Positions 8,650 to 17,720 of a DNA stretch of 47,596 nt are shown here, piece after piece. The DNA is from Candidatus Kapaibacterium sp. (GTDB taxonomy: Bacteria; Bacteroidota; Ignavibacteria; Kapaibacteriales; WFXC01). The stretch's first letter is position 1. Each line of letters begins with the position of its first letter. A model generated the notes under the pieces. The model was given only the letters and a program-made list of their open reading frames with translations. It was not told the origin of the DNA and ran no database searches. Both the position numbers and the translations under genes were made by a program. The stretch covers positions 1 to 47,596 of the forward strand of contig WFXC01000048.1 in NCBI GenBank assembly GCA_015490805.1. The letters are read 5' to 3'.

Positions 8650-9788
8650 TCTATTTAGACAACAGCGCAACAACGAAAATGGATCCGGAAGTGCTGGAGG
8701 CAATGTTGCCGTATTTACAGGAAGAATTTGGCAATCCTTCCAGCATTCACCAGTTAGGGCGACGGGCACGGGTTGCCGTGGAAAATGCACGCGAGGAGAT
8801 TGCTCACCTGATCGGCGCCCATCCGTCGGAGGTGATTTTTACCAGTGGCGGCACGGAAGCAAACAATGCTGTCGTTAAAAGTTGCTGCTTTGAGTCGGAT
8901 TTAGTTGACCGCGTTGTGTGCTCCAGCATTGAGCATCCTTCAGTGCTGCGTCCGGTTGAAACGGCTGGACGGCTCGGCAAGGACGTTGCCACGATTCCAG
9001 TCGATTCTCAGGGATTCGTGCGATTAGATGCCATCGAGCAGTGGAATGATCGGCGAACGTTGATCAGCGTGATGCATGCGAATAATGAAATCGGCACGAT
9101 CCAGCCGGTCGAGAAGATTCGGGCGCTGTGTTCCGATGCTTTGCTCCATACCGATGCAGTGCAAAGCCTGGGAAAAATTCCTTTTCGTGTTGATCATCTG
9201 GGGATTGATTTCGCTACGTTTTCTGCTCACAAACTCCACGGTCCAAAAGGGATTGGCGCACTCTATGTGCGGCGAGGAATCCCGTTCAAAGCGCATCAGG
9301 AGGGAGGATCGCAGGAACGCAATCGTCGAGCAGGGACAGAAGCAGTGGCATTGATCGTGGGGTTTCAGGTGGCGGTTCGCAAAGCAATAACTGAATTGGA
9401 ACACCGCCAGCGCCGAATGGCGCAGTTGCGGGATTTGTTGCGAGCCCTGCTGGCTGAAAAAGTGCCCGGCGTTGTTTTTCATACCCCTGTGGAGAACGCA
9501 CTGCCGAACATTCTTCACATTGGCTTTGAAGACGGCGATCGGCTGGATGGAGATGCGCTGCTGCTGGCACTGGATATGCAGGGGATTGCCGTCTCCAGCG
9601 GCTCTGCCTGTAGTGCCGGAACCGTGCAGGTGTCGCACGTGATGAAAGCGCTGGGGAAATCGGGACCGGCAGCAAAAGCAGTGATCCGTTTCTCGCTTTC
9701 AAAAGATACAACGGAGGAAGAAATTCGCGCCACGGTGGAGACACTGGCTGCTATTGTGGAAGAAATGCGGATGGCGCAGCACGTGTAA
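8646..9788 (+). CDS. Cysteine desulfurase (IscS/NifS family)
   Basis: A 380-residue PLP enzyme that removes sulfur from L-cysteine as a persulfide for Fe-S cluster and thio-cofactor assembly. The ATG at 8646 is chosen because the protein then begins MIYLDNSATTKMDPEV, the canonical family N-terminus, and because this ATG overlaps the previous stop (ATGA). Visible motifs: TSGGTEANN for PLP phosphate binding, HTDAVQSLGK, the PLP lysine in FSAHKLHGPKG, and the catalytic loop Cys in SSGSACSAGT. The loop is of the longer IscS/NifS class I type. No iscU or nifU follows. It could be iscS or nifS, so I give no symbol. Confidence 0.95.
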   Translation: MIYLDNSATTKMDPEVLEAMLPYLQEEFGNPSSIHQLGRRARVAVENAREEIAHLIGAHPSEVIFTSGGTEANNAVVKSCCFESDLVDRVVCSSIEHPSVLRPVETAGRLGKDVATIPVDSQGFVRLDAIEQWNDRRTLISVMHANNEIGTIQPVEKIRALCSDALLHTDAVQSLGKIPFRVDHLGIDFATFSAHKLHGPKGIGALYVRRGIPFKAHQEGGSQERNRRAGTEAVALIVGFQVAVRKAITELEHRQRRMAQLRDLLRALLAEKVPGVVFHTPVENALPNILHIGFEDGDRLDGDALLLALDMQGIAVSSGSACSAGTVQVSHVMKALGKSGPAAKAVIRFSLSKDTTEEEIRATVETLAAIVEEMRMAQHV

Positions 9789-9932
9789 GTACACTCGCCT
9801 GGTTGCCTGCGGGAGTATCGAGATTTGCAGGAAACTGCCGCCAGAATTGCAAAGGTGGGATGGAAAGCGTGGCGTTGTCCAGCTTTGTGGATGACTGCCT
9901 GAGGCTATTTTGCCCGGAGAGCGAAGGAACTG

Positions 9933-9963
9933 GTTGGTAGAATGAGAAAACTTCGTAATTTTG
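9933..9963 (+). promoter_or_regulatory. Bacteroidota-type promoter of dnaB
   Basis: GTTG at 9933-9936, a 19-base spacer, then TAATTTTG at 9956-9963, matching the TTTG/TAnnTTTG consensus of Bacteroidota housekeeping promoters with one mismatch. Predicted transcription start is near 9970, which supports the dnaB ATG at 10000 and argues against a TTG start at 9961. Confidence 0.55.
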
Positions 9964-9999
9964 CTGCTTCGGACAGATGTCAGAAAGAGGAAGCAGGGA

Positions 10000-11478
10000 A
10001 TGGCAGAAGGCTTTGAAAGAAAAGTCAGCTCGTTTGAGCAGGTTTTAGCCAGACGGCAGAAACGACCGATCTCCTTTGAAATGGAGGGATTTGTGCCACC
10101 GCATTCCATCGACGCTGAGCGTGCGGTGTTGGGTTCTATTTTGACCGATCAGCGAGCATTGCCACGCATCATCGATATTCTGGAGCCTTCAGCATTTTAC
10201 AACACGGCGCATCGCACTATTTATGAGGCAATGTTGTCGATGTTTGAGCGCAATGTGCCGATTGATATGGTGTCACTGGTAGAAGAATTGCGCCGGCTGG
10301 GAGTCCTGGAACAGGTCGGAGGCGCAACATATATAGCGGAATTAAGCACGCAGGTGGCAACTGCTGCCAATGTAGAGCATTATGCCCGGATTGTACAGGA
10401 GTATGACCTCAAGCGTCGGTTGCTGGAAGTAGCACGGGATATTTTGCAGCGTGCTGCTGATCCTTCTTCTGATGCACTGGAAGATATTGATCGAGCGGAA
10501 GCAGAAATTTTTCGCATTGCCGAAAAGCGGCTGGGACGTAACTATCACAGTATGAAGCAGTTAGCACGGGATACGTTCGAGTTACTGCTGCAATTGAGCG
10601 ATCGCGAACAGCATCCTGAGGGACTAACCGGCGTGCCAACCGGCTATACGAAGCTGGATGAATTGCTGGGAGGATTCCAGAAGTCGGACCTGATCATTAT
10701 AGCTGCCCGTCCTTCGATGGGGAAAACAGCACTGGCACTCTCCATTGCCCGCAATGTTGCCGTCGATCTGAATATTCCGGTGGGATTTTTTTCGCTGGAA
10801 ATGTCTGCAACCCAACTGGTAATGCGGTTGTTGAGCGCGGAAGTAAAAATCAGTGCTCACCATTTGCGGACCGGACGAATTCCGGATGAGATGATGCCGG
10901 AGATTACCCGGCACATTGGCATTTTAGCGGAAGCACCGATCTACATTGATGATAGCGCTGCGTTGTCGATTATGGAGTTGCGGGCAAAAGCCCGGCGGTT
11001 GAAGGCGGAGAAAGATGTGGGCATTATTTTTGTCGATTATTTGCAGTTGCTCCACGGCCCACGGGCAGAAAGCCGGGAGCGGGAAATTTCAATGATTTCC
11101 CGATCGCTGAAGCATATTGCCAAAGAGCTTAACATTCCTGTTGTGGCACTTTCCCAGTTGAATCGTTCCGTTGAATCACGTGCCGATAAACGTCCGCTGC
11201 TTTCAGACCTTCGGGAGTCTGGCTCGATTGAACAGGATGCAGATGTGGTGATCTTTGTCTATCGTCCCGAATACTATGAGTTTGCGACCTATGATGATGG
11301 GACACCAACGGAGGGGACAGCAGAAATTATCATTGGCAAACAGCGAAATGGTCCTGTTGGATCGGTGCGATTAGCATTCCTGAAAGAGTATGCCCGGTTT
11401 GAAAATCTGGCATTTCAGTACGATGAACCACCGGAATTAAGCGCGCCGGCAGATGATTTTGACATTCCTTCTTTCTAA
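10000..11478 (+). CDS. dnaB: Replicative DNA helicase
   Basis: The ring-shaped 5'-3' helicase of the replication fork, 492 residues with this start. The ATG at 10000 follows a purine-rich GAGGAAGCAGGGA and a promoter-like sequence at 9933-9963. The N-terminal domain contains VPPHSIDAERAVLGSIL, a hallmark of DnaB. The RecA-like motor has Walker A ARPSMGKTALA (near residue 230), FFSLEMSATQLVMRL, Walker B IIFVDYLQLL, and SQLNRSVESRADKRPLLSDLRESGSIEQDADVV. No intein interrupts it. About 20 extra basic residues precede the family core. It converges on the secreted-protein gene ending at 11601. No loader gene (dnaC or dnaI) is seen. Confidence 0.96.
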   Translation: MAEGFERKVSSFEQVLARRQKRPISFEMEGFVPPHSIDAERAVLGSILTDQRALPRIIDILEPSAFYNTAHRTIYEAMLSMFERNVPIDMVSLVEELRRLGVLEQVGGATYIAELSTQVATAANVEHYARIVQEYDLKRRLLEVARDILQRAADPSSDALEDIDRAEAEIFRIAEKRLGRNYHSMKQLARDTFELLLQLSDREQHPEGLTGVPTGYTKLDELLGGFQKSDLIIIAARPSMGKTALALSIARNVAVDLNIPVGFFSLEMSATQLVMRLLSAEVKISAHHLRTGRIPDEMMPEITRHIGILAEAPIYIDDSAALSIMELRAKARRLKAEKDVGIIFVDYLQLLHGPRAESREREISMISRSLKHIAKELNIPVVALSQLNRSVESRADKRPLLSDLRESGSIEQDADVVIFVYRPEYYEFATYDDGTPTEGTAEIIIGKQRNGPVGSVRLAFLKEYARFENLAFQYDEPPELSAPADDFDIPSF

Positions 11479-11600
11479 CAACGTGCCTGTTGACAGCGTT
11501 GTGCCGCTTACTGGTTAACCGGTGTCGTCCATCGGATAGAAAAATCCATCAAAAGCCCGGACTATCTCTGAAGTGCATACCACTACAGGCAGCAGGCTGA

Positions 11601-14600
11601 TTATCGGATGATGAACACAGGATAGCTGGCCTGGCGTTCAGGGGCGGTGAGTTTCAAAACGTAGGTTCCGGGCGCCAGATTCTCCACAGAGAAGGGAATT
11701 TGAATGCCCTGTTGCGTTTGTTCCACCGTTGGGGTAAAGGAGAGCGACCACACGATGCGACCGGATAGGTCGTACAGGCTCAGGGTATGAGGGACGGCCA
11801 TCGGGGTACGGATGAGAATCCATCCATTCCCTGTCAGCGGATGTGGGATGATGCGAGCAATGCCGAAGGTGCCGCCAAGATGGACGAGCTCGTCCGTTGC
11901 CAACCGCAGCAATCCGTGCCGCTTTGTTGTCACAATCACTGGTGGAGTCCATCGGATCGAGTCGAGCAATAGGGGCGTGGCGATGGTATCGCCTAAGAGC
12001 ACCTCGGCGTGCAATGTTGCCAGAACGGTGTCCTGTACAGGACCCTGGATCTGCACAATGCGCCATTTGCCGGTGATGGTATCGTGGGTCAGCCGGGCAC
12101 CATCAACCTGATGGATGTAGAGGAGGGATGCTTTGAACCGTAACGTGAGATTGCAGGAATCCGCTGCACTGAGTAGGGAAAAAGGCTGATCTGAGCGGAG
12201 GATAATGGGAATATCCACAAAGTCACCGGGACGTGCGGTGCGATCTGGAAGATATACCGTTGCCTGAAGGTTTTCGGAAATCCCTTTGCCGAGGAGGTGG
12301 ATCATAAAATTGCCGGCATTTGTGTAGAGGCGTAGTTGCGCAGATCGGAGGCCAATTGCTGCTGGCTGGAAGACAATGTCGATATTTCGGAGCGTTCCTG
12401 CATCGATCGTCAACGGCATTGTCGTCGTTACAGAGAACTCCGCAGGATGGGTGCCCAACAGCAGAACACTGTCCACGGTTGCGGTTCCGGGACCAAGATT
12501 TTCAACTGTCAGTGAGCGGGTGCGCTGTTGTCCAATTACCACCGCTCCAAAATCCAGAAGGGTGTCCTGAACCGAAAGGATTGGCCGAGGCGTTGTTACC
12601 CCTTCTCCCCATACCTGTACACTGGACACGATACCGCACGGTTGTGCAACGTGAACAAAAATCGTTGCCGTATCTTTTCCTTCCTCCAGCGGGGTGAAGC
12701 GAACCTGAAGTACGATTGAATCCTGCGTTGCCAGCATTGCCGGGAGATCAGCAGGATGGAGGAGGGAGAGGGTAAACCGGGCGTTGTCGACCCATACCGA
12801 ATCGATAAGGATGGATTCTGCACTGACGTTCCGCCAGACCAGTTGGTCTGAAAGTGTCTGCCCGATCGTTGTGGTTCCCAGGAACCGATCTGATGGAGCA
12901 TCAACAGCAAGGGGCTGGAACTGAGCTCGCAGGGGAATCTGGATTACCTGCGCGCACGGATCAATAATCAGGGTTGCCGTTCCCACAAAGGTGCCAGCCG
13001 TAGCACTGGCGATAGAGACTGTGAAAAAGAGGGTATCCTGCGCTGCGATGCGCATACCCGGTGCAATGCCAGTGAGCTGGAATGGTGCTGTTGCTGAAAC
13101 GGCTGCGATCGTGACGGAATCAATATTTTCACTGCCTGAAGCCGTTAATCCCAGTTGGGAGCTCAGCGTTAGAGGGTGGGTTGTGTCACAGAGTGTCGAA
13201 GTCCCAATGTCTGCGGTATCTGACGGGGGAAGATTAAGCACTGCAATGCTGACGCCAACCTTTGTACCAATAACCGGTAGCAGGAAACGCTTATCGCAGG
13301 GCTGGTAGCGCACATCCAGCGTGTCGAAAAATGTGCCTGCTGCAGGAGCGGTAAAGCGAATGGGAAGGACGATAGAATCACCAGCAGGGATCGAAGGCGG
13401 TGGCGCACTCAGCAACTGGAACGCCCCGGTCTGAAATTGCGCCGATTGAATCGTGATCGGTATTGGTGAGGGATTGATCAGCGTGACCGTTTGCTGCGCA
13501 CTGCGAGCACAGGTGTCAGCAGCCAGCACCAGCGGCGGTGTGGCAGTCGAGAGGAGAGATGGGCGCACTTGTTGGGCGAACAGTACCGATGATCGGATGC
13601 CACTGCATTGGGTGCTGGTGAAGAAAACCCGGAGGGTGTCGGTATATGTTCCAGTAGTCAGAGGATCAAAACGAATGGTGATCGGGAGAGAATCGCCCGG
13701 TGCGATAGTGACGCCCTGCAACGAGCCCAATACGCTGAACGGTGGACCGATCTGGATGGAGTCGATGCGGATCACGTCGCTGCTGGGATTGTAAACCTGG
13801 ACGACGGTATCAAAAGGAGTGGTGCATTCGGGGAGCAGCGGAAACTGTACGGCGCTTGCTAAGGTCAGAGAGGGAAGAATTTGAAATCCCCGAACCTCTA
13901 AGGCTTGCTGGACATCGCATTGCTCTGCAATGAGCTCGATGGTCCCCACATTCCATCCGTTGTTTCCTGCTGCAAACTGGATGGTGATCCAGGTTGGTGC
14001 TTTCGGTGACAATACAAATGGCAGGGGCGGATCAACTACACTGAAAGCGGGATGATCGGAAAGTGCTTTAATAATGCGAATCGGGCGATCAGTTGGATTG
14101 TAGAGGAAGATTTTCTTTGTGCTTGCGCTGTTGCAGTCGCGCAGCGTATCGAAAGTAACGGTTTCCCGTGATAGGGTGAAAAATAACGAGTCCTGCGTTG
14201 CGCGCAAAGGGATGGTGGTGGTATAGTTACAGCGATTGGTAAACAGGGTTGCCTCAGCATTGATAACTCCCGTTGCAGATCCCGATCGGGTAAACTGAAT
14301 GGAGAAACGGTACTCCTCTTCCGGAGCGATTTCAATAGGAAAAGTGGTGCCCACCAGTTCGAACTGAGGATGCGAGAACGTAACGGAATCGATACGAAGG
14401 GCAAGCGTTCCTGTGTTTTGTACAGCTATCGAACGTAAAGCGAAGGTATCGCATTGATAGAGGAGACCGAAATCCAGCGGTGCGGTTTGCAGATGAATAG
14501 AGTCAACGCGAACGCCCATGGTGACTTCAAAGTCCACTTCGCACGGATGCATACGGAAGAGGGCAGTAGCAACGGAGACGCCAGCACGGGACGGTGTAAA

Positions 14601-17600
14601 TCGAACAGGAATGGCAACAGTTGTATTGGCGGCTATCGGAACAGGAAAGCTGCCGGGAAATTGAAAGTCCGGGTTGTCAACCGCCAGCAACTCAACAGTA
14701 ACGTCTAACGGTCCCGCATTCGAAAGTCGAATGACTGTGTCCAGGGTTTGATCGGTACACTCCAGCGGTTGGAATGAAGGAGTTTCCGCTAATTCCGGAA
14801 CGTCCTGCACCGCAATATGGGCGACAGCGCTAACCACAGGCGGGGGACACCGTCCGGTTACGACCACCGTATAGTTCCCCGCCATATTTGCCGTCACATC
14901 AGGGAGAACCAGCCGGCGCTGAGTGTATCCCGGCAGATTTTGTCCATCCTTTTGCCACTGGTACTGCACATCCTGCTGATCAGTGAGCACTTCCAGAATC
15001 AAAGTGTCTCCAATGCAGACCGTCTGGGATTGCGGTTGTTGCAGAATTTGTGGCGGCAATACGACGGTCAGCAGGGCAGCGTTAGAGGCAACACCTTCAC
15101 TGCACACATTGTAGAAAACGGCGCGATAGAGATTGCCGTCGGCAGTAGCAGGGACTGGAGCAATGCGCAGAGTATCTCCGCTTACATTGAGGTCCTGCCA
15201 GGTGTTACCACCGTCGGTGCTGACCTGCCATTCCGCGACCGGGACCGGAAAGCCAAGGGCGTGGACGATGAAAACAGCCGTATCTCCAACGCACACTTCG
15301 ACTGAATCCGGATGCTGTAGAATGTGCGGTGGCGCTTTGATGGTGAAGTTTTCGCTCTCATCTACAACAGTAGCAGAATTCTGATCCTGGATCCGAATCC
15401 GGTAGGTTGTGCCGGGCGAAAGCGAGGGGTCAATTGTCCATACCCACATTCCGTAGGCGGCAGGAATGCGTTGAGCTAAAACGGTGGGAAAGGTATTGCC
15501 TCCATCTGAAGAAAGGAGAATTTTCACTTCTTGCACACTCCGGCTCTGCCATCGGATGGATACCTCGGAACCGACGCACCAGGATTCGCCCCCGTCTGGA
15601 TTAAGCAGAGTGATGTGTGGTGGCAATGTACCCAGCATGGCTACAAATCCATCACCGCTGCTGCCTCCAAAGGTTGAGTCGAAAACCCCACGGGTTGTCG
15701 GGAAGTTGTCCGATAGCGTATAGCCACCAATGACCATCTGCCCATTGTCGTCAACGGCGAGGCTAAGTCCTTCCTCATTTTCCGAACCACCTAAGTAAGA
15801 GCTATACAGCAGTGTGGAAAGAGCAAGGTTCCATTTTGCTCCGAAAGCATCTCGAGCACCGTTGTTGCTCTGGTCGTGAGCATTACTGGTGGTCGGGAAG
15901 TTCCCGGATTCTGTGTTGCCACACAGATAAATTCCGGAATTGTCGGCAGTAATGTCCAGTGCTCGATCGTTACTGCTACCACCAATAAATCGGGCAGCCA
16001 GAAGGGAGCTTCCGCTACTGTTGAAAAGCGCTACAAAGCCATCTTCACCGCCGCCATAAGCATTGGAAGCCGGGAAGTTCGATGACTGCGTAATACCGGA
16101 AACAGCAACATTGCCACTGGCAAGAACGGTAATAGCAGTGCCTTTATCGTGTGAAGTCCCTCCTAAAAATGTGCTCCAGGCAAGATTGCCAGAGTTTCCA
16201 TCGATTTTGAGCACAAAAGCATCGAATGCAGAGGAATCACCGGCATTCAGCGTAGTGTCATAGGCTGCTGTGGTGACGGGGAAATTTGGAGAAATGGTCC
16301 GCCCGGTAACATAGATATTTCCCTGTGCATCGACAGCAACGCCGCTGGCAGCATCCAGACTCCGTCCGCCGATGAAAGAGCTGTACAGCAGTTGTTGCCC
16401 GTTAGCACTGAGCTTGAAAACGAACCCATCCCACGTATTGATGGAGGGATTTCCGTTGAGCACCATCGAAAGTGCGTTTGGGGTAACGGGAAAGTTGCTG
16501 GATACCGTTTGCCCACAGACAATTGCTTCTCCGGCACTATTGAGCGCAATTTTGCTCGGATCATCCCAGCTTACGCCACCGATAAAGGTAGAGTAGACCA
16601 GAGACGCACCGTTGGGGGACAGTTTGGAAACAAAGACATCCCGTTGTCCGGCAAATGTTGTTGAATATCCAGAAGCCACCGGAAAGTCAGATGACCACGT
16701 AACCCCTGTGACGTAGGCATTGCCTGCCAGGTCGGTCGCAATGTCGTTGCCGTAGTCGTCAGCGCTGCCACCCAGAAAGGTAGCATAAATCAGGGAAGAA
16801 GCGGAAGGATTCAGCTTGACTACAAAGGCGTCGTATTGTCCATTCTTGTTTGTCTGATAGGCACCCGCTGTAACGGGAAAGCTGGCAGAAACCGTTCGTC
16901 CGGTGAGGTAAATGTTGTCATTTTTATCAATCGCCACACCCCATACTTCATCACTGTTGGCACCACCGATATAACTGCTGAAAACCAGTGGGTCAATTGT
17001 GAGGCGAGATTGGGGAAGCAAGGGTGCAATGCGGAAAGTGTAGGCGCCGGGTGCAGAACGATGGAAGGCACATTCAACTACCCGGATACTGTCCTGATGA
17101 ACAAAAGCAACAGGAGGGAGTTGCGTAATAGTGCCGACCGATGTCTGGCAGACCAACTGATGAGCTTCGTTGATCCACAGCGAATCTGTTCCAACGATGC
17201 GGATCTGGAAATTGGAGAGTGTCCGTCCCTGTGGAAAGTGGAGGTTGTATCGGAGGGTTTTATGCACTGTGTCGATCAAATATTCGAGCGTGAAGTCTCC
17301 ATAATCAGCAATGATTCGTCGGTAGCGGCGAACAAAGCGCCACGCCTGCCCTCTGCGGAAAAAGTGATAAAAACCGGAAAGTGTTTCCACTGCTCGCCAG
17401 TGAGGTTTGCTGGATACCGGAAAGAGAATGCGAATGACGTGTCCACGCCGCAGCGGGGATTCAGCAGAGGAGTCGATACGGAACTGATCCAGCACCATCC
17501 CGGAATCAGTCAGCCAGATATGAAAACCCGGCATTGACAGCAAAAATTTTGCGTCGTCTCCCCATTGTCCCTGGTTCTCCACAAAAGCTGCCTGTTGCAG

Positions 17601-17720
17601 CGCGTTCCACCATTGCCGGACGGAATCCTGCTGGATATCCGAAGCGAGAGCCGTTCCTGAGAGTAGCGACCAACACAGCGTTACAATGGCAGTGAATGGA
17701 AGGCGATATCGATGGATCAT
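11601..17720 (-). CDS. Giant T9SS-secreted protein: SBBP propeller plus HYDIN-like repeats
   Basis: A 2039-residue exported protein. The ATG at 17720 starts a clear signal peptide (MIHRYRLPFTAIVTLCWSLL, cleaved after LASA-like ALAS) and overlaps the previous stop as ATGA. A region to about residue 240 is followed by seven SBBP-type blades (about 245-700), each with an F/YxGG start, a conserved GNIYVTGRT-like strand and FPVT, compatible with one seven-bladed propeller. Ig-like domains follow (about 700-1000; DGGNTW, CVGDTAVF), then many ASPM/SPD-2/HYDIN-type beta domains with IAPGDSLPITIRFDP-like strands. A cohesin-like domain (ATVYLPDRTARPGDFVDIPI) precedes a C-terminal T9SS domain (LSLYDLSGRIVW to GTYVLKL). 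Likely a surface adhesion or structural protein; the ligand is unknown. Confidence 0.9.
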   Translation of the reverse strand: MIHRYRLPFTAIVTLCWSLLSGTALASDIQQDSVRQWWNALQQAAFVENQGQWGDDAKFLLSMPGFHIWLTDSGMVLDQFRIDSSAESPLRRGHVIRILFPVSSKPHWRAVETLSGFYHFFRRGQAWRFVRRYRRIIADYGDFTLEYLIDTVHKTLRYNLHFPQGRTLSNFQIRIVGTDSLWINEAHQLVCQTSVGTITQLPPVAFVHQDSIRVVECAFHRSAPGAYTFRIAPLLPQSRLTIDPLVFSSYIGGANSDEVWGVAIDKNDNIYLTGRTVSASFPVTAGAYQTNKNGQYDAFVVKLNPSASSLIYATFLGGSADDYGNDIATDLAGNAYVTGVTWSSDFPVASGYSTTFAGQRDVFVSKLSPNGASLVYSTFIGGVSWDDPSKIALNSAGEAIVCGQTVSSNFPVTPNALSMVLNGNPSINTWDGFVFKLSANGQQLLYSSFIGGRSLDAASGVAVDAQGNIYVTGRTISPNFPVTTAAYDTTLNAGDSSAFDAFVLKIDGNSGNLAWSTFLGGTSHDKGTAITVLASGNVAVSGITQSSNFPASNAYGGGEDGFVALFNSSGSSLLAARFIGGSSNDRALDITADNSGIYLCGNTESGNFPTTSNAHDQSNNGARDAFGAKWNLALSTLLYSSYLGGSENEEGLSLAVDDNGQMVIGGYTLSDNFPTTRGVFDSTFGGSSGDGFVAMLGTLPPHITLLNPDGGESWCVGSEVSIRWQSRSVQEVKILLSSDGGNTFPTVLAQRIPAAYGMWVWTIDPSLSPGTTYRIRIQDQNSATVVDESENFTIKAPPHILQHPDSVEVCVGDTAVFIVHALGFPVPVAEWQVSTDGGNTWQDLNVSGDTLRIAPVPATADGNLYRAVFYNVCSEGVASNAALLTVVLPPQILQQPQSQTVCIGDTLILEVLTDQQDVQYQWQKDGQNLPGYTQRRLVLPDVTANMAGNYTVVVTGRCPPPVVSAVAHIAVQDVPELAETPSFQPLECTDQTLDTVIRLSNAGPLDVTVELLAVDNPDFQFPGSFPVPIAANTTVAIPVRFTPSRAGVSVATALFRMHPCEVDFEVTMGVRVDSIHLQTAPLDFGLLYQCDTFALRSIAVQNTGTLALRIDSVTFSHPQFELVGTTFPIEIAPEEEYRFSIQFTRSGSATGVINAEATLFTNRCNYTTTIPLRATQDSLFFTLSRETVTFDTLRDCNSASTKKIFLYNPTDRPIRIIKALSDHPAFSVVDPPLPFVLSPKAPTWITIQFAAGNNGWNVGTIELIAEQCDVQQALEVRGFQILPSLTLASAVQFPLLPECTTPFDTVVQVYNPSSDVIRIDSIQIGPPFSVLGSLQGVTIAPGDSLPITIRFDPLTTGTYTDTLRVFFTSTQCSGIRSSVLFAQQVRPSLLSTATPPLVLAADTCARSAQQTVTLINPSPIPITIQSAQFQTGAFQLLSAPPPSIPAGDSIVLPIRFTAPAAGTFFDTLDVRYQPCDKRFLLPVIGTKVGVSIAVLNLPPSDTADIGTSTLCDTTHPLTLSSQLGLTASGSENIDSVTIAAVSATAPFQLTGIAPGMRIAAQDTLFFTVSIASATAGTFVGTATLIIDPCAQVIQIPLRAQFQPLAVDAPSDRFLGTTTIGQTLSDQLVWRNVSAESILIDSVWVDNARFTLSLLHPADLPAMLATQDSIVLQVRFTPLEEGKDTATIFVHVAQPCGIVSSVQVWGEGVTTPRPILSVQDTLLDFGAVVIGQQRTRSLTVENLGPGTATVDSVLLLGTHPAEFSVTTTMPLTIDAGTLRNIDIVFQPAAIGLRSAQLRLYTNAGNFMIHLLGKGISENLQATVYLPDRTARPGDFVDIPIILRSDQPFSLLSAADSCNLTLRFKASLLYIHQVDGARLTHDTITGKWRIVQIQGPVQDTVLATLHAEVLLGDTIATPLLLDSIRWTPPVIVTTKRHGLLRLATDELVHLGGTFGIARIIPHPLTGNGWILIRTPMAVPHTLSLYDLSGRIVWSLSFTPTVEQTQQGIQIPFSVENLAPGTYVLKLTAPERQASYPVFIIR

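Noticed and set aside
10000..11478. Possible intein in DnaB
   Set aside because: DnaB often hosts inteins, but all motor motifs are contiguous here and the length is normal.
11478..11523. Terminator between dnaB and the giant secreted-protein gene
   Set aside because: ACAACG (11478-11483) and CGTTGT (11497-11502) could pair, and ACTGGTTAACCGGT (11510-11523) is near-palindromic, but the loop is 13 bases in one, absent in the other, and no T run follows.
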